Source: JAZNSB01 sp045590955
GTDB lineage: Bacteria > Pseudomonadota > Alphaproteobacteria > RF32 > CAG-239
Length of the DNA stretch: 27,923 nt
Direction of reading: 5' to 3'
NCBI GenBank assembly: GCA_045590955.1
Contig: JAZNSB010000008.1
Coordinates: forward strand, 1-27,923
Shown here: one piece after another, positions 16,226 to 24,650 of the stretch
Layout of the letters: each line of letters starts with the position of its first letter
Numbering within the stretch: the stretch's first letter is position 1
Program-made: the position numbers and the translations under genes
The notes under the pieces: generated by a model
Database searches by the model: none
Told to the model about the DNA's origin: nothing
What the model saw: only the letters and a program-made list of their open reading frames with translations

Positions 16226-16241
16226 TGCATTATATAATGCA
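16226..16241. promoter_or_regulatory. 16-bp perfect palindrome containing a consensus -10 box, upstream of lspA
   Basis: TGCATTATATAATGCA is fully self-complementary and contains TATAAT (16233-16238), a perfect -10 hexamer 27 bases before the lspA start. The -35 position holds only a weak TGGCTT-like match. A symmetric site over the -10 box could be an operator, though an AT-rich palindrome may also arise by chance. Confidence 0.4.
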
Positions 16242-16264
16242 ACAAGTTTAATATGGAGAATATA

Positions 16265-16732
16265 ATGTTAATCGGTTCTTTAACAGCACTTGTAGTTATT
16301 GCATTAGATCAGCTGTCTAAATTTTTGATGCTTTCTAAAGTGTTGCATGATGTGTATTTTATTTCTTTTAATCCTTATTTTAATTTGGTTAGGATGTGGA
16401 ACACTGGAGTATCTTTTTCAATGTTCAATGATTATGGAAATTTAGGTAGGTATTTGCTCATAGTATTGGCTTTGTTAATTGTATCCGGTTTGTTGTGGTG
16501 GATGAAAAAAGAACAAAACAAACTGATTGAAGTGTGTCTTGGATTTATTATTGGCGGTGCAATCGGGAATGTAATAGATAGAATAAGATATGGTGCGGTG
16601 TTTGATTTTTTGGATTTTTCATATAACGGATATCATTGGCCGGCATTTAATGTGGCAGACAGTTTTATTTGTGTGGGCGCAATTACAATTATTGTTCATA
16701 GTATAGTTGCAGGCATAAAAAAAGGAAAATAA
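16265..16732 (+). CDS. lspA: Lipoprotein signal peptidase
   Basis: A 155-residue inner-membrane aspartyl protease that cleaves prolipoprotein signal peptides after diacylglyceryl modification. Four membrane segments are visible. The family motifs are DQLSKFLML in helix 1, VRMWNTGVSFSMF, GNVIDRIRYGAVFDFLDF carrying one catalytic Asp, and FNVADSFICVG carrying the other. I chose ATG 16265 because GGAG at 16255-16258 is correctly spaced; the upstream ATG 16253 overlaps that site and has none of its own. It opens a tight cluster, with the next gene starting directly after the stop. The lipoproteins at 10120, 11240 and 16733 are plausible substrates. Confidence 0.96.
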   Translation: MLIGSLTALVVIALDQLSKFLMLSKVLHDVYFISFNPYFNLVRMWNTGVSFSMFNDYGNLGRYLLIVLALLIVSGLLWWMKKEQNKLIEVCLGFIIGGAIGNVIDRIRYGAVFDFLDFSYNGYHWPAFNVADSFICVGAITIIVHSIVAGIKKGK

Positions 16733-16999
16733 ATGAAAAAAATATGTTTGTTAATTCTTTGTATGTTTTTGGCGGTGTCTTGTTCTAAAGCCAGTCAACA
16801 AAAATTGGGAATTATCAAAAATTCTCCAAATGAGGCAGAAGTTCCTTGCGGGAAAGCTTTACAAATTCCGTCAGAATATAAAAGTCAGATAATTCTGAAA
16901 GATTTGCCAAATCATAAATTTGAAGCTTTGTCCGAGGAAGAAAAGGCAGATATTATTGCTCCTAACGGTTTGTTTGAATTGGTACCTGAAAGCAAATGA
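16733..16999 (+). CDS. Small BamF/DUF3035-like lipoprotein
   Basis: An 88-residue lipoprotein with signal MKKICLLILCMFLAVSC, lipid Cys17. The central segment NSPNEAEVPCGKALQIPSEY resembles the alphaproteobacterial DUF3035 motif (a P-D-E-F-x-V block followed by L-x-x-P-P-x-Y). That family is known as BamF, an accessory lipoprotein of the outer-membrane beta-barrel assembly complex, and it is often found beside lspA and M16 peptidase genes, as here. It is shorter and more divergent than typical members, so the assignment rests partly on context. It begins directly after the lspA stop, and its stop overlaps the next start (ATGA). Confidence 0.65.
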   Translation: MKKICLLILCMFLAVSCSKASQQKLGIIKNSPNEAEVPCGKALQIPSEYKSQIILKDLPNHKFEALSEEEKADIIAPNGLFELVPESK

Positions 17000-18294
17000 A
17001 AAAAACATTTCTGATTATACTGATTTTTTTATGTATGGCACAAGAAGTTCATGCAAAGTTGTTTAATGCCAAAGAATTTATGTTGGATAACGGATTAAGG
17101 GTTGTTGTTATAGAAAACAACAAGGCTCCGATTATAGAACATAGATTAGTGTATAAGGTAGGGGCAATTGATGAATCTGAGCAAAAGGCAGGATTAGCTC
17201 ATTTGTTGGAACATTTGATGTTCAAAAAAACAAAAAAAATATCAAATTTTAATCAGTTAATGCAGCACCACGGAGTGGAGTTTAATGCTGCAACAGGATA
17301 TGATTTTACGGCTTATTATGCTTTTGCAGATATTTCAAAACTGGAAATGATTATGCTTTTGGAAGCAGACAGAATGAAAAATTTGGCGTTTGATGAAAAA
17401 GATTTGGAAAATGAAAAAAATGTGGTGTTGCAGGAAAGAAAACAAGTGGTGGAAAATTCTCCGGATTATTTGTTTGATGAAAGTTTTGATAAAATTTTGT
17501 GGCAAAATCATCCATATGCAAAACCAATTACCGGTACAGAAGACACAATAAATAACATAAGCAAAGAAGATGTGTATGATTTTTATGAAAGATATTATAA
17601 CCCTAAAAATGCTGTGTTGGTTTTGGCAGGAAATATAACTGAAGATAAGGCAAATGTTTTGGCTCAGAAATACTATGGTAAAATAAAAAACAATGGGCAG
17701 AAAAACAATAATCAGTTTGAAAATGTTACTCCAGTTACTGCTGAGCTTAATATGAAACTAAAAAACATTTATCAACCCAAATTGTTGTTTAAAAGCGCAA
17801 TAAAAACAGAAGATATTTATCCGTTTATTTTATTGTCACAGTTTTTGGGCGGTGGAGAAACTTCTTATTTGTATAAAAATTTGGTATCAAAACATAAAAA
17901 AGCTGTATCAATAAATGCTTATTTTGATGCGTTTGCCAGAGGGACTAAACAATTTGTTTTGACAGCCGTTCCGGTGAACGGAGTTGAATATAATGAATTA
18001 AAAGAAGAGATAATCAGAGAAATATCTAAGGCTATGAAAAGTTTATCGCAAGAGCAGCTTGAAAAAGAAAAGAAAAAAGCTGTTGCCGGTTTGATATATT
18101 TGAGTGATAACCCACAAGACGCTGCACAAATTACAGGATATTTGGCTTCTACAGGTTTTTCTTTGGAACAAATTGAAAATTATGCTGAAGAAATTAAAAA
18201 AGTTACTTTACAACAACTAAAAGATGCTTCTGAAAAACTGTTGACTGGCTCTGCAAATGTATGGGGATTTTTGCAAGGAGAAAATAATGAATAA
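16996..18294 (+). CDS. M16 family zinc metallopeptidase (catalytic subunit)
   Basis: A 432-residue periplasmic peptidase of family M16B, related to pitrilysin and mitochondrial processing peptidase. A signal peptide (1-20, ending VHA) is visible. The inverted zinc motif HLLEH is at 69-73, with the distal Glu in the ENEKNVVLQERKQ helix. The C-terminal half repeats the fold and includes FLGGGETSYLYKNLVSK. M16B enzymes commonly work as a pair with an inactive homologue, and the next gene encodes exactly such a protein. It overlaps the preceding lipoprotein gene by 4 bases and the next gene by 8. Confidence 0.93.
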   Translation: MKKTFLIILIFLCMAQEVHAKLFNAKEFMLDNGLRVVVIENNKAPIIEHRLVYKVGAIDESEQKAGLAHLLEHLMFKKTKKISNFNQLMQHHGVEFNAATGYDFTAYYAFADISKLEMIMLLEADRMKNLAFDEKDLENEKNVVLQERKQVVENSPDYLFDESFDKILWQNHPYAKPITGTEDTINNISKEDVYDFYERYYNPKNAVLVLAGNITEDKANVLAQKYYGKIKNNGQKNNNQFENVTPVTAELNMKLKNIYQPKLLFKSAIKTEDIYPFILLSQFLGGGETSYLYKNLVSKHKKAVSINAYFDAFARGTKQFVLTAVPVNGVEYNELKEEIIREISKAMKSLSQEQLEKEKKKAVAGLIYLSDNPQDAAQITGYLASTGFSLEQIENYAEEIKKVTLQQLKDASEKLLTGSANVWGFLQGENNE

Positions 18295-19666
18295 AAAACA
18301 CATAAAATATTCAATTGTTTTTTCCATTGTCTTAATTTTATCTCTTGAGATTGCTTATCATTTTTTCTTTAAACTTAATCCAGAAGATGTTTTGGAAAAA
18401 TCAATTTTAAATGAAACTGCTTTTAATGTAACTACAAAAAAGGTTATTTCAGATAAACACAAAATAAAAGCCTTTTTGATTGAAGAAAATACAAATCCTA
18501 TTATTACAATTGATTTTATGTTCAAAAATGGCGGAAAAATTGCAGATAAAAAAGATAAATCAGGCACAGCTAATTTGTTGGCAATGTTGCTTACAGAAGG
18601 GGCTGGAAAGTATGATGCTCAGAGTTTGAAAGAATTACTTGAAGAAAATGCAATTGTTTTAAGTTTTGACGCAACAGATGATGATTTTGAAATTTCGGTA
18701 AAAACAACAAGTGATAATCTGTTAAAAACATTGGATGTTTTAAAGAAAATTTTATATGAACCGAGATTTGAAAGAAAAAATTTGCTTCAGAAAAAAGCAG
18801 AGTTGTTTTTGCTTTTAAATAAACAAAAAGAAAACCCATTTAGTCAACTTAATTTGGCTTTTAGAAAAGAGTTTTTTGGCAATCATCCTTATGCAAAAAA
18901 CCCTATAGGAAATAAAGAAGATATTGAAAATTTGACGGCTGCAGATTTAAAAGATTTTATGCGTATGGCTTTTGCAAAAGATAATCTGATTTTGTCTTTT
19001 GCCGGTGATATTGATGAAAATACAGTAAAATTTGTGGCAGATAATTTGTTTGCCAATTTGCCGGATAAAAATATGCTTACATCAAATGCTAAACCTCAAA
19101 TTAAATTTGATAATTCTTTGAAAAATATAAAGTTTGATTCTGCCCAAGTGTTGGTTACGTGGGCAATGCCTTCTGTGGCAAGACTTGATAAAGATTTTTA
19201 TCCTTTGTATATGGCAAATGATATATTAGGCGGAAGCGGACTTAATTCTAAACTTGCTGAAAATGTGAGAGAAAAAAATGCCCTATCTTATAGTGTTTAT
19301 ACTTATATGGCAGATAAAAGTTTGGTAAATTTAATTGTTGGGGCGGCATTTACAACGCCTGATAAATATCCGCAGATGATTGAAGAAATTGAAAAAACGT
19401 ATAAAAATTTCTATGAAAATAAGCTAACAGAAAAAGATTTGGAAAACGTAAAAAACAATCTGATTTCATCTTTTAATTTGCGCTTTGCGTCTTTAGAAGA
19501 GATGGCAAAAATGTTGACTTATATGCAAAAAGAAAATTTGGGATCAGATTTCTTGCAAAAAAGAAATGATTATGTTAGAAAGGTTACATTGGATCAGGTA
19601 AATGATGCTGTGGCAAAGTTTATGGATTTTGAACAAAAAACTATGATTGTTATCGGAGAAAAAAAA
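18287..19666 (+). CDS. M16 family peptidase-like partner (non-catalytic), in frame with pgi as sequenced
   Basis: An approximately 460-residue M16B homologue with an N-terminal hydrophobic anchor (residues 9-28). The zinc motif is lost: the aligned site reads NLLAMLLTEGAG. The C-terminal substrate-binding features are retained (DILGGSGLNSKLAENVREK, then ALSYSVYTYM). It probably forms a heterodimer with the preceding catalytic subunit. ATG 18287 has AAGGAG just upstream. In the sequence given there is no stop: the frame passes through nine A (19659-19667) straight into Pgi. With eight A it would end GEKK-stop, with TGA overlapping the pgi start, like other junctions in this cluster. Confidence 0.88.
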
Positions 19667-21310
19667 ATGATGTTCTTGTCAACAAAAAACAGAATCTGGA
19701 AAAAACTGGAAAAAAATGCCAGAAAAATGAAGTCCATCCATATGAGGGAAATGTTTGCAAAAGATGCTGTCAGAGCAAAAAGATATACTCTTAATTTGGA
19801 AAATATGTGGTTTGATTTTTCAAAAAACATTGTTGATGATAAAACAATGAAATATCTGTTTATGTTGGCAAAAAAATCCGGAGTAAGCGAAAAAATCAGC
19901 CAAATGTTTAATGGTGAAAAAATAAACGTGACCGAAAACAGAGCAGTGCTACATGTGGCTTTGAGAAATGTTGAAAATACTCCGATTTATGTGGATGGAA
20001 AAAATGTTATGCCTCAAATAAATGAGGTTTTGGATAAAATGAGAGCCTTTAGTGAAGCTGTTCGTTTGGGAACTTTTAAAGGTTATACAGGAAAAAAACT
20101 TACCAACATTGTAAACATTGGAATAGGCGGTTCTGACTTGGGACCGGTAATGGCTACCGAAGCTTTGAAAAAATACTGGCAAAAGGGAATAAATTGTTAT
20201 TTTATTTCTAATATAGATGCAACAAATTGTGTGGAAGTTTTGGAAAAATGTAATCCTGAAGAAACGTTGTTCATTGTTTCTTCAAAAACATTTACAACAA
20301 TTGAAACTTTAACAAACGCAAAAACGTGTAGAAAATGGTTGATAGATGCGTTGGGAGAACATGCGGTTGCCAAACATTTTGTGGCTGTTTCTACAAACGC
20401 AAAAGAGGTAGAAAAGTTTGGTATTGATGTATCTAATATGTTTGAGTTTTGGGATTTTGTCGGCGGAAGATATTCTATGTGGTCTGCAATAGGTCTTTCC
20501 GTTGCAATTGCAATAGGTATGGATAATTTTGAAAAAATGTTAAAAGGTGCCCATGCAATGGATATGCACTTTAAAAATACCGAACTGCCGTATAACATAC
20601 CCGTAATTATGGCTTTGCTTGGTGTGTGGTATAATAACTTTTTTGGATATCACAGATATGCTGTAATTCCTTATGATCAGTATTTACATCGTTTGCCGGC
20701 ATATTTGCAACAGCTTGATATGGAAAGTAACGGTAAAAGCGTGTCTTTGGATGATAAGTTTATTAAATATGCAACAGGACCGGTTTTGTTTGGTGAGCCG
20801 GGAACAAACTCTCAGCATTCTTTCTTCCAGCTTTTGCATCAAGGAACAGAACCTACACCGGTTGATTTTATTGTGCCGGTAATTTCTCATAACGAAGTTG
20901 GTGTGCATCAAGAACTTTTGCTTTCTAATGCGTTGGCTCAGTCAGAAGCTTTGATGATGGGTAAAACTACCAAAGAAGTGGTACAGCAGATGAAAGATAA
21001 AGGAATACCAAAAGAAAAAATTGATTTCTTGAAAAAATATAAAACATTTGCAGGCAACAGGCCGTCAAATACAATTTTGATTAAAAAGTTAGATCCATAT
21101 TCTTTGGGAATGTTGTTGGCAGCTTATGAACACAAGGTGTTTGTTCAGGGAGTTATTTGGAATATCAATTCTTATGATCAATTCGGTGTGGAACTCGGTA
21201 AAGAAATGGCTACACAGATTTTGCCGGAAATTAAAGGAGATGAATATCCAAAAAATCACGATGCATCTACAATTTCTTTGATTAAACAAATTAGAAAAAT
21301 CAGAAAGTAA
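19667..21310 (+). CDS. pgi: Glucose-6-phosphate isomerase
   Basis: A 547-residue cytoplasmic enzyme interconverting glucose 6-phosphate and fructose 6-phosphate in glycolysis and gluconeogenesis. Conserved blocks are NIGIGGSDLGPVMATEAL (150-167), the family signature DFVGGRYSMWSAIGL, the catalytic His region EPGTNSQHSFFQLLHQGT, and the C-terminal signature WNINSYDQFGVELGKE with the catalytic Lys. Size matches E. coli Pgi (549). I place the start at ATG 19667 because GGAG at 19655-19658 is a well-spaced ribosome binding site and the residues from there on are Pgi-like. As sequenced it is also joined in frame to the M16 protein upstream. mutL follows after 6 bases. Confidence 0.95.
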   Translation: MMFLSTKNRIWKKLEKNARKMKSIHMREMFAKDAVRAKRYTLNLENMWFDFSKNIVDDKTMKYLFMLAKKSGVSEKISQMFNGEKINVTENRAVLHVALRNVENTPIYVDGKNVMPQINEVLDKMRAFSEAVRLGTFKGYTGKKLTNIVNIGIGGSDLGPVMATEALKKYWQKGINCYFISNIDATNCVEVLEKCNPEETLFIVSSKTFTTIETLTNAKTCRKWLIDALGEHAVAKHFVAVSTNAKEVEKFGIDVSNMFEFWDFVGGRYSMWSAIGLSVAIAIGMDNFEKMLKGAHAMDMHFKNTELPYNIPVIMALLGVWYNNFFGYHRYAVIPYDQYLHRLPAYLQQLDMESNGKSVSLDDKFIKYATGPVLFGEPGTNSQHSFFQLLHQGTEPTPVDFIVPVISHNEVGVHQELLLSNALAQSEALMMGKTTKEVVQQMKDKGIPKEKIDFLKKYKTFAGNRPSNTILIKKLDPYSLGMLLAAYEHKVFVQGVIWNINSYDQFGVELGKEMATQILPEIKGDEYPKNHDASTISLIKQIRKIRK

Positions 21311-21316
21311 TTGTAA

Positions 21317-23089
21317 ATGACCATCAGAATTTTACCAGATAATCTTATTAATCAAATAGCCGCAGGTGAGGTTATTGAAAAACCTGCCTCGGTTATAAAA
21401 GAACTGGTAGAAAACGCTATTGATGCTAATGCTTGTAATATAAAAATAAAATTGCAATCAGGGGGTAAGAATCTTTTACTTGTTTCTGATGATGGTAAGG
21501 GGATGTCTAAAGAAGAGCTTGGCTTGTGTGTGGAAAAGCATGCAACTTCAAAGCTTGAAACAAATAATCTTTTTGATATTAAATTTTTGGGCTTCAGAGG
21601 TGAGGCTTTGCCTTCAATAGCTTCTGTGGCAAGAATGCAAATTTGTTCTAAAAAAGATGGTGAAGATGCCTATAAAATACAAGTTAACGGCGGAATAAAA
21701 CAAGAAGTTGAACCATGTGCCGCAAATAAAGGAACCACGATTGAAATAAGAGATTTATTTTATACAACACCGGCAAGATTAAAGTTTTTGAAATCAGATG
21801 CTGCAGAAACAGCTCAATGTGTGGATATGGTAGAAAAAATTGCTTTGGCAAATCCGCATATATCCTTTGTGTTAGAAGATGAAAACTCTAAAAAAGTAAA
21901 TTTGCCGGCAGAAAACGGTGATTTGTTTGATGCCAGATTAAAACGTATTGCTGCGGTATTGGGAAAAAGCTTTTATGAAAATTGTGTGCCTGTTAATGTG
22001 CAAAGAGAAAACGTGAAAATTAGCGGATATGTGGGGTTGCCGACATATAATAAGGCAAATTCTTTGTCACAATTTTTATATGTCAATAACCGTCCGGTAA
22101 AAGATAAGCAGTTGACAGGTGCTATCAGGGCAGCATATCAGGACCTTATTCCGCATGGAAGATTTGCCGTGTGTGTTTTGTTTATTGATGTTGATCCGGC
22201 AGAGGTGGATGTGAATGTGCATCCATGTAAAGCAGAGGTTAGATTTTTAAATCCGAGTTTGGTTAGAGGGATGATAATCTCTAAAATAAAATCGGTACTA
22301 AATTTTGCATCTCAAAAATCTGTACAAAATGATAATCTGACAGATTTGTTGTTAAAACAGACACCTCAACATCATATAATGGAGGGACAACTGTCTTCTT
22401 TGATGATAAAAGAAGAGAATCTTACAACCAAACTTACACCAACTTTCAAAGAGATAGAACACAATCTTTCAGCAAAGGTTGAGGTTTTAGAAAACCAACC
22501 AGATGTGCAAAATGTTGGTTTTTTGGGAATTGCAAAAGCACAATTGCATGAGACATATATTGTTTCTGAAACGCAAGATAGTGTAATAATTATTGATCAG
22601 CATGCCGCACATGAAAGAATTGTGATGGAAAAAATGATGGAAGCGTACCAGTCTAAGCCGGCATCGCAGTTGCTTTTAATACCGGAAATTATTGAGCTAT
22701 CTGCTTTGGAAAAAACTTCTATTCTGGCGATTGCCGAGCAATTACAAAAACTTGGATTGGTGGTTGAGGATTTTGGAATTTCTGCTGTTATGGTAAGAGA
22801 AATTCCGGCATTGATAACTGGTGCAAATATAAGCGATTTGGTAAAAGATATTGCACAGGAAGCTTGTGAGTGGCAAAAAGATTTTTCTTTGACGCAAAAA
22901 ATTCATAATGTGTGTGCTACAATTGCATGTCATGGCTCTGTAAGAGCAGGCAGATCGCTTAATTTTGAAGAAATGAATAAACTTTTGCGCCAAATGGAGC
23001 AGACCATGCATTCGGGGCAGTGCAATCATGGTCGGCCCACATATGTAGAGTTAAAGCTTAAAGATATAGAAAAACTCTTTTTACGTTAA
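21317..23089 (+). CDS. mutL: DNA mismatch repair protein MutL (endonuclease type)
   Basis: A 590-residue mismatch-repair ATPase that links MutS to strand incision. The GHKL ATPase domain has ELVENAIDAN (29-38), DDGKGMS (58-64) and GFRGEALPSIASVA (92-105). After a short linker (about 335-395) the C-terminal domain carries the nicking motif DQHAAHERIVME (427-438, DQHA-x2-E-x4-E). ACHGSVRAG (about 537-545) and CNHGRPT (about 569-575) complete the metal site. This is the MutH-independent type that makes the nick itself. It is the last gene of the lspA cluster, and its stop overlaps the stop of the convergent phage-like gene. Confidence 0.97.
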   Translation: MTIRILPDNLINQIAAGEVIEKPASVIKELVENAIDANACNIKIKLQSGGKNLLLVSDDGKGMSKEELGLCVEKHATSKLETNNLFDIKFLGFRGEALPSIASVARMQICSKKDGEDAYKIQVNGGIKQEVEPCAANKGTTIEIRDLFYTTPARLKFLKSDAAETAQCVDMVEKIALANPHISFVLEDENSKKVNLPAENGDLFDARLKRIAAVLGKSFYENCVPVNVQRENVKISGYVGLPTYNKANSLSQFLYVNNRPVKDKQLTGAIRAAYQDLIPHGRFAVCVLFIDVDPAEVDVNVHPCKAEVRFLNPSLVRGMIISKIKSVLNFASQKSVQNDNLTDLLLKQTPQHHIMEGQLSSLMIKEENLTTKLTPTFKEIEHNLSAKVEVLENQPDVQNVGFLGIAKAQLHETYIVSETQDSVIIIDQHAAHERIVMEKMMEAYQSKPASQLLLIPEIIELSALEKTSILAIAEQLQKLGLVVEDFGISAVMVREIPALITGANISDLVKDIAQEACEWQKDFSLTQKIHNVCATIACHGSVRAGRSLNFEEMNKLLRQMEQTMHSGQCNHGRPTYVELKLKDIEKLFLR

Positions 23090-23442
23090 GAAATGTATGG
23101 GTTTTTATCTTTTATTTCTTTAACTTTTGCGTTTCTGATTATAATAAGCTGTTCAATTTTTTCTGCAATTTCATTGGTCTGTTCTTCATCTCTTAGTCTT
23201 TGAATTTGAGATGTAAGCGGGTCAACTTCTGAAATATAGAGTTGTTTACGTGCAAATTCTATTTCTTGATTTATCATTTCTGTGTTTTTTTGCGGTTCTT
23301 GTCCTTTGAAATATCTTTTGCCGTCAAAACCGAAAACAATTTGATTTTCTGTTTGCAAAGACAGTCCTAAAGATTCTGCAATTTTTTTGTTTGGTGTTGA
23401 ACGTCCAATTGTTCCATCTTCTAAAATTTCATAATAAACCAT
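23086..23442 (-). CDS. Phage tail accessory/assembly-type protein
   Basis: A 118-residue protein resembling small proteins encoded beside phage tail fibres. The N-terminal part MVYYEILEDGTIGRSTPN has the pattern of tail-fibre assembly proteins, then a short FGFDGKRYFKGQEP block. The C-terminal half is a predicted helical segment (ARKQLYISEVDPLTSQIQRL, then RDEEQTNEIAEKIEQL), similar in form to many phage tail accessory proteins. Start and stop are coupled to the tail-fibre gene (TAATG, one shared base). Its stop overlaps that of mutL on the other strand. I cannot assign a precise family. Confidence 0.65.
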   Translation of the reverse strand: MVYYEILEDGTIGRSTPNKKIAESLGLSLQTENQIVFGFDGKRYFKGQEPQKNTEMINQEIEFARKQLYISEVDPLTSQIQRLRDEEQTNEIAEKIEQLIIIRNAKVKEIKDKNPYIS

Positions 23443-24479
23443 TATATTTCTCCCTCTGCATATATAAATCTAAAACTAGCACTGTTAATGTCTGCTGTAT
23501 ATATTTCTATTTCATCTCCTAATTTTGCAGGGACATAGGTGTTTATTCCATATCCTCTTGTTGTTCCGGCAGGGGATTGTCCTGCAATGCTTGATGTTTT
23601 GTTTGTCAATGTTATAACCCCACCAGCAGCAGAGGCACTACCGCCAGCCCTTAAAAAACCATTTGCAGGAGCTATATATGTTTCTCCTGAAGTAAGAACC
23701 AAATCAACATAATTATCACTTGGGAAGGAAAAAGAAGAAATTGTTTTTTTTGTTTCCGAGCTTATGTTAGATAAGTCTGAGAAAGCAAAATCCTGATAAC
23801 AGAGCCCATCTTGTCCAACGCTTAATGCTTGTCCTATATTACCTATGGAAATTTTTGTAGGTGTTCCGTTTTCTCCGCCAACAATTAAATCTCCGTTTTG
23901 TTCCATGGGGTTGAATAGTGTTTTTGCCGCTGCATCTTTTGCGCTTTGAGCTGCCTGTGAGGCAATTTCTGCAGATTGGATGGCAAGTTGGCTCTGATTT
24001 GTTACCGAATTTATGATATTGCTGAAGTTTTCTTTGGAATTTACCAGTTTTGTGCCATCATCATTCCAAATTAAAGCTTTGCCACCACTTGGCTGAGGAA
24101 TGGTTAAATCTGATGCATTTGCCTGTGGCTCTAATATCAAAGAGCGTTTTTGTGTATCTGAAAGTTGTTTTATGCAAGCAACCTGATAATCAAATTCTTC
24201 ATTTAATACTCTGGCATGTAAAGCTCCACCTTCATAAAAATGAGATTTGCGGTTTGGGCTAAGTTCCCTTATTAATGTAATAAAACAACCTTCTGCCGGG
24301 GCTGTGTTAAATGTAACAGTGGCAGTGGATTCTTGCGTTTTTGTAACAGAAAAATTTTCTGTTTGTTTGATGTTGTCTAAATAAACAACAACATCTTCTG
24401 TTGAAAATATCTGAAACGGAAAAGCAAAGGTTGTAAGCTTGCCGTCTCCGATAAACTGTATTCTGGTTGTGTTTGACAT
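23442..24479 (-). CDS. Phage tail-fibre-like protein
   Basis: A 345-residue protein with the layout of a short phage tail fibre. The N-terminal attachment domain (about 1-110) resembles T7 gp17-type heads: QFIGDGKLTTFAFPFQIF, then VVVYLDN, then ATVTFNTAPAEGCFITLIRE. An Ala/Gln/Ser-rich heptad-like stretch (SQLAIQSAEIASQAAQSAKD, about 175-195) suggests a trimeric coiled coil. The C-terminal tip is Gly/Ser/Thr-rich (NGFLRAGGSASAAGGVITL, then SPAGTTRGYGINTYVP), as in receptor-binding domains. ATG 24479 has AAGGAG upstream on the minus strand; the in-frame ATG at 24515 lies inside a hairpin. No capsid, terminase or integrase gene is in the window, so this is a remnant or a domesticated module. 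Confidence 0.8.
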   Translation of the reverse strand: MSNTTRIQFIGDGKLTTFAFPFQIFSTEDVVVYLDNIKQTENFSVTKTQESTATVTFNTAPAEGCFITLIRELSPNRKSHFYEGGALHARVLNEEFDYQVACIKQLSDTQKRSLILEPQANASDLTIPQPSGGKALIWNDDGTKLVNSKENFSNIINSVTNQSQLAIQSAEIASQAAQSAKDAAAKTLFNPMEQNGDLIVGGENGTPTKISIGNIGQALSVGQDGLCYQDFAFSDLSNISSETKKTISSFSFPSDNYVDLVLTSGETYIAPANGFLRAGGSASAAGGVITLTNKTSSIAGQSPAGTTRGYGINTYVPAKLGDEIEIYTADINSASFRFIYAEGEI

Positions 24480-24501
24480 ATGTCTCTCCTTTAAAATAAA
24501 A

Positions 24502-24529
24502 CCAGCATATACCAAAAGGTATATGCCGG
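24502..24529 (-). terminator. Terminator-like hairpin directly upstream of the tail-fibre gene
   Basis: GCATATACC (24505-24513) and GGTATATGC (24518-24526) form a perfect 9-pair hairpin with a 4-base loop, extended by two G-C pairs past one mismatch. On the minus strand it is followed by TTTTATTTTA and then the tail-fibre ribosome binding site. It may end an upstream transcript or act as an attenuator. Confidence 0.5.
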
Positions 24530-24548
24530 ATTGTTTAAATCTGCAGAA

Positions 24549-24647
24549 TTATTCAACTCCAAGGTGCTCAGAGTTACTTGTGTTTGGTGTATGTATGTGA
24601 TATTTAAAAATAGAGCTGATTAATTCTGTTAGGAAATATATCTTATT
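24549..24647 (-). pseudogene. Possible 3' remnant of a truncated phage gene
   Basis: On the minus strand an open frame of 32 codons ends with a stop at 24549-24551, just before the hairpin and the tail-fibre gene. Its translation includes YFLTELISSIFKYHI and ends SNSEHLGVE, which looks like the end of a real protein. It has no start codon and is bounded upstream by a stop at 24648-24650. Its position suggests the tail end of an upstream structural gene lost by deletion. The length is short, so chance cannot be excluded. Confidence 0.3.
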
Positions 24648-24650
24648 TTA

